In this document: piece by piece, positions 59,761 through 64,000 of the stretch | How the letters are laid out: every line of letters begins with the position of its first letter | How positions within the stretch are numbered: position 1 is the first letter of the stretch | NCBI RefSeq assembly: GCF_016316925.1 | Contig: NZ_JAEEGB010000005.1 | Location: forward strand, 310,001 to 374,000 | Direction of reading: 5' to 3' | Length of the DNA stretch: 64,000 bases | DNA from: Clostridium aciditolerans | Lineage (GTDB): Bacteria; Bacillota; Clostridia; Clostridiales; Clostridiaceae | Position numbers and translations under genes: made by a program | Notes under the pieces: model-generated | What the model saw: the letters and a program-made list of their open reading frames with translations, nothing else | The model's database searches: none | What the model was told of the DNA's origin: nothing

Positions 59761-61173
59761 TTATTTAACTAGCATCTGTTTCCCTGATATGCCAGGCTCT
59801 GTCATTGCTACAGTATCTAGTATATCATTAAGTTCAGCTTCTTTCAAAAGCCCTTGTTTTAATATAAGCTCTCTTACGGATTCACCAGTTTTTATAGCTG
59901 TTTTTGCTACTCCTGCTGCTTTTTTATATCCTACATGTGGGCATATAGCGGTTATAATACCTACACTATTCTCTACTAGGTTCTTACATCTTTCTCTATT
60001 TGCAGTTATTCCACAAATACAGTTATCAACAAAAGTTTCCACACCATTACCTAATGTCTCTATAGACTCAAATAAATTGTAGAAAATAACCGGTTCAAAT
60101 GCATTTAATTCTAATTGTCCAGCTTCTGCAGCCATAGTTATTGTCATATCATTTCCTATGATGTTAAATGCTACTTGACTCATTACTTCAGGTATTACAG
60201 GATTAATTTTACCTGGCATTATTGAAGAACCATTTTGTTTTGGAGGAAGATTTATTTCTCCAAAACCTGTTCTTGGTCCTGATGACATAAGTCTTAAGTC
60301 ATTTGAAATCTTTGATAGGTTAACAGCACAAGTTTTAACAGCTGCAGATACTGCTACAAACCCATCTAAATTTTGTGTTGAATCTATTAAATCTTCAGCC
60401 TGTCTTAATTCTATCTCTGCAACATTAGATAAATTACATACTATTTTATTTAGATACTGCTCATCTGCATTTATTCCTGTTCCTACTGCAGTACCGCCCA
60501 TATTTACAACTCTTACTTCCTCTTGTACTTTTTCAAGCCTTAATATATCTCTTTTTATTACAGAACTATATGCTTTAAATTCTTGACCTAATCTTATAGG
60601 TACTGCATCCTGCATTTGAGTCCTTCCCATTTTTATAATATCATCAAACTCTATAGCTTTTTCTTGTAGAGCATCATATAATCTCTTTAATTGCTTTAAT
60701 GCTTTTGGGATAAGCTTTAATATAGTCATTTTACCTGCTGTTGGAATAACATCATTAGTTGACTGTCCCATATTTACATGGTCATTAGGATGCACAATGC
60801 TGTAATCTCCCTTTTCGCCACCTAAAATTTCTATAGCTCTATTAGAGATTACTTCATTAGCATTCATATTAGCAGATGTACCTGCTCCTCCTTGAATAGG
60901 ATCTATGATAAACTCTTCATGTAGTTTGCCACATATTATCTCATTACATGCTTGTACAATTGCTCTTTCTATATTTTTTTCTAATAAACCGATTTCACAA
61001 TTAGTTATAGCGGATGCTTTTTTTATTTGTGCAAGACTTTTAATAAAATCTTCATGCATCTTAAGTCTTGTTATTTTAAAATTCTCTGCTGCTCTTAATG
61101 TTTGTACACCATAGTAGGCCTCCTTTGGAACCTCCTTAGTACCTATTGAATCACTTTCAATTCTAAAATTCAT
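59761..61173 (-). CDS. aspA: Aspartate ammonia-lyase
   Basis: Deaminates L-aspartate to fumarate. The 470 residues contain the superfamily signature GSSIMPGKINPVIPEV and the conserved DPIQGGAGTSANMNANEVI and NDHVNMGQSTNDVIPT. The N-terminus FRIESDSIGTKEVPKEAYYG is typical of aspartase rather than fumarase. Length is standard. Promoter-proximal gene with malic enzyme, giving an aspartate-fermentation unit. GGGGG-type site precedes the ATG. Confidence 0.94.
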   Translation of the reverse strand: MNFRIESDSIGTKEVPKEAYYGVQTLRAAENFKITRLKMHEDFIKSLAQIKKASAITNCEIGLLEKNIERAIVQACNEIICGKLHEEFIIDPIQGGAGTSANMNANEVISNRAIEILGGEKGDYSIVHPNDHVNMGQSTNDVIPTAGKMTILKLIPKALKQLKRLYDALQEKAIEFDDIIKMGRTQMQDAVPIRLGQEFKAYSSVIKRDILRLEKVQEEVRVVNMGGTAVGTGINADEQYLNKIVCNLSNVAEIELRQAEDLIDSTQNLDGFVAVSAAVKTCAVNLSKISNDLRLMSSGPRTGFGEINLPPKQNGSSIMPGKINPVIPEVMSQVAFNIIGNDMTITMAAEAGQLELNAFEPVIFYNLFESIETLGNGVETFVDNCICGITANRERCKNLVENSVGIITAICPHVGYKKAAGVAKTAIKTGESVRELILKQGLLKEAELNDILDTVAMTEPGISGKQMLVK

Positions 61174-61515
61174 AATTTTCCCCCTATTGAAATAAAAATT
61201 TCTTTATGTGTAGTTTTTCTTTACAAAAATGAATGGAATCATTTATTTTCTTTATTATATTACCAGCATAAAATAAATGCAATAGATTTTGCATAATTTC
61301 CTACACTTTTTTATTTTAAAATGTTTTTTTGCAACTTTTCCTTTAAGTTTGATTCAATTCAAAAAACAAAAAATAGCAGTAACCCCCTTTTACCACCATT
61401 TTTATGTTTGTAATCTATTAACATTTGAATAATTTTCTATATCCCATCCCCAAAGTATATACATGGATTAAAATACTTATATTTCAAGATATGCAATCAT
61501 TTATTTACCTCTAAT
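61174..61515. other. Intergenic region with aspA promoter
   Basis: About 340 bp, very AT-rich, without ORFs. It contains the aspA promoter at 61254-61282; otherwise poly-T/A tracts only. Confidence 0.6.
61254..61282 (-). promoter_or_regulatory. Sigma-A promoter of aspA operon
   Basis: Minus strand TTGCAT, 17-nt spacer, TATAAT. Predicted start near 61247, about 75 bp before the aspA ATG. Good match to the vegetative consensus. Confidence 0.7.
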
Positions 61516-61550
61516 TTTAAAAAATAGAAGTAGTCTCTATTAACTACTTC
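61516..61550 (-). terminator. Terminator after LCP gene
   Basis: Stem GAAGTAGT/ACTACTTC (61527-61534 and 61543-61550), followed by a T run on the minus strand (ATTTTTTAAAA). Confidence 0.87.
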
Positions 61551-61564
61551 CTAAACTAATATCT

Positions 61565-62614
61565 TTAAAACAGTGGCTCTTTTGAAACAGGTTTTATATC
61601 ATCATATATATATCTATGAATTTGTTCTGAAAGGGTATCTATATCTGGTTCAGGTACCAGATACCATATTCTATTTATAATCTCTCCTTTGCAGTAGCCA
61701 TCAACAGGAAATCTCTGCTGATCCAAATTTGAAATACCAGACATCATAATCTTGCCACCTAGTGTAATAATATTAGATTTGGATATACTAGTTTCAACAT
61801 AAGGCAAAATCTCTGCTGCTAAATAAGGGTATTTTGTAATGTCTACGTTTTTAAGCTTATTTAAAATTTCACTTAAAACCACTCTCTGTCTGCTAGTACG
61901 TTCAAAATCTCCATCTCCAACTTTCCTTATTCTACAGTAGGCAACAGCTTGAATTCCATTTAGTTTTTGATCTCCTGGTCTATAAATAGGGGTATATTTT
62001 ACGTGCTGCAATTCTGCTAATTCTGCTATCCACTTATTAATCTCTTTTATTTCATATTCTTTTATATTAATAGTTATTCCACCTAAACTATCAACAATCT
62101 TTGCAAGCCCAGCAAAGTCTACTGTTACATAATCTTTAATATCTAGATTAAAATTTTCATTAAGAGTTCTAACCGCCAACTTTGGACCACCATAAAAGTA
62201 AGCTTCTGTAATTTTTGTTTTACCATGATCTTTAACTTCTACATATGTGTCTCTCATTACAGATGATAACTTTATTTTATTATGTTTGTTATCTACAGTA
62301 GCTACAATTATGCAATCTGAATGAGGTATATCAACTTTAGAGTTTCTACTGTCTATTCCAAAAAGTGCGATATTCAATATATTATCTTCTTGCTTTACTT
62401 CACCTTGTATTGTTTCATTTTCAATTGCCCTGTTTTCACTTAATTTAGGTTTAATACCTAGTTCTGTATCTGTTTTTGGTAATGGAGTTATTGTGACATT
62501 ATTAAGCTGCTTATTTATATAGTATATAAAGCTTATTCCTGAAATAAATATGATAACTAAGATGCAAAGTAGTATTTTTTTAATTATTCCTCTACCTTTC
62601 TCATTTCTCCCCAT
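61565..62614 (-). CDS. LytR-CpsA-Psr (LCP) family protein
   Basis: A 349-residue membrane-anchored protein: one N-terminal TM (LLCILVIIFISGISFIYYI) and an extracytoplasmic LCP domain (about 80-300) with LFGIDSR, HSDCIIVATVD, SVMRDTYVEV, VDFAGLAKIVDSLGGI, and YCRIRKVGDGDFERTSRQ (Arg-rich pyrophosphate site). LCP enzymes transfer wall polymers (teichoic acids, capsule) from lipid carriers to peptidoglycan. Monocistronic with its own terminator. Confidence 0.93.
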   Translation of the reverse strand: MGRNEKGRGIIKKILLCILVIIFISGISFIYYINKQLNNVTITPLPKTDTELGIKPKLSENRAIENETIQGEVKQEDNILNIALFGIDSRNSKVDIPHSDCIIVATVDNKHNKIKLSSVMRDTYVEVKDHGKTKITEAYFYGGPKLAVRTLNENFNLDIKDYVTVDFAGLAKIVDSLGGITINIKEYEIKEINKWIAELAELQHVKYTPIYRPGDQKLNGIQAVAYCRIRKVGDGDFERTSRQRVVLSEILNKLKNVDITKYPYLAAEILPYVETSISKSNIITLGGKIMMSGISNLDQQRFPVDGYCKGEIINRIWYLVPEPDIDTLSEQIHRYIYDDIKPVSKEPLF

Positions 62615-62703
62615 AGTTTTCAGCTCCTAGTACCATTTTGATATTTTTATTATTTGTATCCTTAAAAAAATTTATTTTAACAATTTAGACCACTTTTTTT
62701 GCA

Positions 62704-62744
62704 ACAAAAAACCACCAATAGTCATGTTTATGACTAATTGGTGG
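62704..62744 (-). terminator. Terminator after darA
   Basis: Stem CCACCAAT ... ATTGGTGG with AGTCAT/ATGACT inside (62712-62744), followed on the minus strand by TTTTTTGTTGC. Confidence 0.93.
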
Positions 62745-62770
62745 AATATTACCTAATATGCTTATAAAAA

Positions 62771-63106
62771 TTAAACTTTCATAAAGTTATCCACATCAAC
62801 AACAAATATAGTTGCTCCTCCTACTTCCACTTCAATTTCATAGGTATAAGGAATATACATACCTGTTGATTCTGTCACTGGATAAGGGGATATTATAGTT
62901 TTTTCTCTTTTTTTACAGGTATCCTTTATTATTTCTATAACATTGTCTACTTTTTCTTCTTCAACTCCTACTAAAAGAGTTACGTTTCCTGATCTCAAAA
63001 ACCCTCCCGTTGATGCAAGTTTTGTAACCCTAAAATCCTTTTCCGTTAATGCATTTACCAGTCCGCTAGAATCTTTATACTGAACAATTGCAATAATTAA
63101 TTTCAT
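62771..63106 (-). CDS. darA: Cyclic-di-AMP receptor DarA (PstA-like)
   Basis: A 111-residue trimeric PII-like protein that binds c-di-AMP. The ligand loop segment TKLASTGGFLRSGNVTLLVGVEEEKV is nearly identical in character to the DarA/PstA consensus, and IISPYPVTESTGMYIPYTYEIEVEVGGATIFVV forms the C-terminal sheet. It senses c-di-AMP without known enzymatic activity. Monocistronic; GGAGATGG-type site precedes the ATG. Confidence 0.95.
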   Translation of the reverse strand: MKLIIAIVQYKDSSGLVNALTEKDFRVTKLASTGGFLRSGNVTLLVGVEEEKVDNVIEIIKDTCKKREKTIISPYPVTESTGMYIPYTYEIEVEVGGATIFVVDVDNFMKV

Positions 63107-63230
63107 TCAAACCATCTCCTTTAAATTTGAGATTTGGTGATAACAGACTCTAAATTTAACTATAAATGCTCAAAAATATTCTGAATATTATAATAATTAT
63201 ATATTAATTTATAAAAAATTTCAAGGCCTC

Positions 63231-63989
63231 CTATTTTCCAACTGAAGCCATATAAACTACAAATTCGTTTTCTCCATCCAAACCTAACAATTTATCTATA
63301 AATTCTTGATTATAGATTCCAATAGCACAAGTTCCACACTTTATTGCTTCACAAGCTATATAAAGATTTTGGCAAACATGACCTATATCTATCAATATCT
63401 TTTTATGGGCAGTAATATCAAATTTCCATTCTGCTCTATAAGGTATAGCACTCCAGGCAAAAATTACAGCTCCTTTTGATGCAAAATTAGGAACAAAAGG
63501 TTGTCTTGGTGTAGCTAGATCAACTTTGTTTTCCATATCATTAAGTTTATCTATAAATATAAGTTTATGTTCAAAAGGAAGATACCTATAAACACCTTGC
63601 TCTAAAGAATCTACTCTATTTATAAATAAATATGTTTCAAATGGATGTGAAGCTCCTCCAGAAGGAACAGTTCTTAGCGAAGCTGGCCCATTTCCTATAA
63701 TCTTATGCACGCCTTGAGTAGACCAAAGTAAAAATGAAAGTTCTTCCAAGGTTAAGTTTTCGCAGGAATATTTTCTTACACTCCTTCTGTCTTTTAAGCA
63801 ATCAAATACATTATGTTTTGAAATTATATCTTTCTTTATTTCTGGCAATTCTATAACTTTTAAATCTTTATCATATTTCTTCTGAGGTGGTATACCAGGT
63901 ATGCCTTTTTGTATATCGGTTTTAATATCATCTAAAACTTGAAAATTAGCCTTTAGAAATTCTCTATTTGTTTTAAATCTTTCATTCAT
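63231..63989 (-). CDS. SagB/ThcOx family nitroreductase
   Basis: A 252-residue FMN-dependent nitroreductase-fold protein of the SagB/ThcOx group. Seen: CLKDRRSVRKYSCENLTLEELSFLLW, TVPSGGASHPFETYLF, GAVIFAWSAIPYRAEWK, and LIDIGHVCQNLYIACEAIKCG, the typical FMN-binding and dimer segments. Thiazole/oxazole dehydrogenases belong here, but there is no precursor peptide or cyclodehydratase gene in view, so a general reductase role is more likely. The start ATG 63989 has a weak ribosome site, and the frame stays open to the window edge, so the true start may lie beyond it. Confidence 0.85.
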   Translation of the reverse strand: MNERFKTNREFLKANFQVLDDIKTDIQKGIPGIPPQKKYDKDLKVIELPEIKKDIISKHNVFDCLKDRRSVRKYSCENLTLEELSFLLWSTQGVHKIIGNGPASLRTVPSGGASHPFETYLFINRVDSLEQGVYRYLPFEHKLIFIDKLNDMENKVDLATPRQPFVPNFASKGAVIFAWSAIPYRAEWKFDITAHKKILIDIGHVCQNLYIACEAIKCGTCAIGIYNQEFIDKLLGLDGENEFVVYMASVGK

Positions 63990-64000
63990 CTTTCTGCACT

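Noticed and set aside
63231-63989. Thiazole/oxazole-modified peptide cluster suggested by SagB-like gene
   Set aside because: No precursor peptide, cyclodehydratase or exporter gene is next to it within the window, and similar nitroreductases occur alone.
1-64000. tRNA, rRNA, prophage or intact insertion sequence
   Set aside because: No cloverleaf with CCA context, no rRNA-like stretch, no phage structural genes and no transposase frames were found on reading both strands; a computed scan could still find small RNAs.

Overview
The window is AT-rich chromosomal DNA with short intergenic gaps, strong GGAGG-type ribosome binding sites, many U-tailed terminators and mostly clostridial gene families: histidine fermentation with separate FtcD and cyclodeaminase, CWB2 cell-wall proteins, DUF438/hemerythrin and DUF4491 proteins, and a DarA c-di-AMP receptor. 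This points to a Clostridium sensu stricto-like Firmicute. I cannot name a species. No tRNA, rRNA, CRISPR array or intact transposase was seen.

Layout. 1-3.0 kb: two tandem DUF2382 (YsnF/AvaK-type) proteins and a chemoreceptor, then a 314-bp inverted-repeat element. 3.4-10.3 kb (minus): a secreted orphan and a probable c-di-GMP operon (HD-GYP response regulator, PAS-PAS histidine kinase, solute-binding lipoprotein, GGDEF-EAL enzyme). 10.5-12.4 kb: ABM monooxygenase, MarR regulator, DUF2156 protein. 12.7-17.3 kb: PTS-type dihydroxyacetone kinase dhaKLM and its HPr-fused sigma-54 activator, with a -24/-12 promoter, a cre-like site and a paired upstream site. 17.4-21 kb: VanW lipoprotein, unknown lipoprotein, GNAT, DUF438/hemerythrin sensor. 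21.2-25.8 kb: Bce-type two-component and ABC peptide-resistance module whose ATPase gene is frameshifted. 25.8-33 kb: nucleotidyltransferase, DUF4491, a CWB2-NamZ wall hydrolase, an ABC-F gene behind a long leader with small ORFs and terminators, a GyrI-like protein and a methyltransferase. 33.2-36.2 kb: Fsr-like exporter, B12-radical SAM protein, small membrane protein.

36.4-45.6 kb is a complete histidine-to-glutamate operon (hutU, hutH, hutI, cyclodeaminase, ftcD) with a sigma-54 promoter, a 33-bp palindrome and a RocR-like activator next door. 45.7-48.5 kb holds a DeoR regulator with three operator-like repeats over a consensus promoter, a Cof-type HAD phosphatase and a ROK sugar kinase. 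48.7-51.7 kb holds a structured element resembling an IS200/IS605 right end, a TIGR04076 protein, two DUF1259 proteins (one with LysM) and a 5'-truncated YmaF gene. 51.8-54.2 kb is a metal-transport operon under a yybP-ykoY (Mn2+) riboswitch: a CaCA exchanger, an FTR1 permease lacking its first REGLE half, and a lipoprotein. 54.5-64 kb: FAD/Rieske oxidoreductase, WG-repeat protein, aspA plus malic enzyme, LCP ligase, DarA, and a SagB-type nitroreductase.

Together the genes describe an amino-acid-fermenting anaerobe. Histidine and aspartate are routed to glutamate, fumarate and pyruvate, and dihydroxyacetone is phosphorylated with PEP. Two catabolic operons use the same design: sigma-54 promoter, distal inverted repeat and a linked PAS/AAA+ activator. 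Several loci (Bce ATPase, FTR1, YmaF, DUF4491 copy, 36.2-kb relic) show recent or continuing gene decay.
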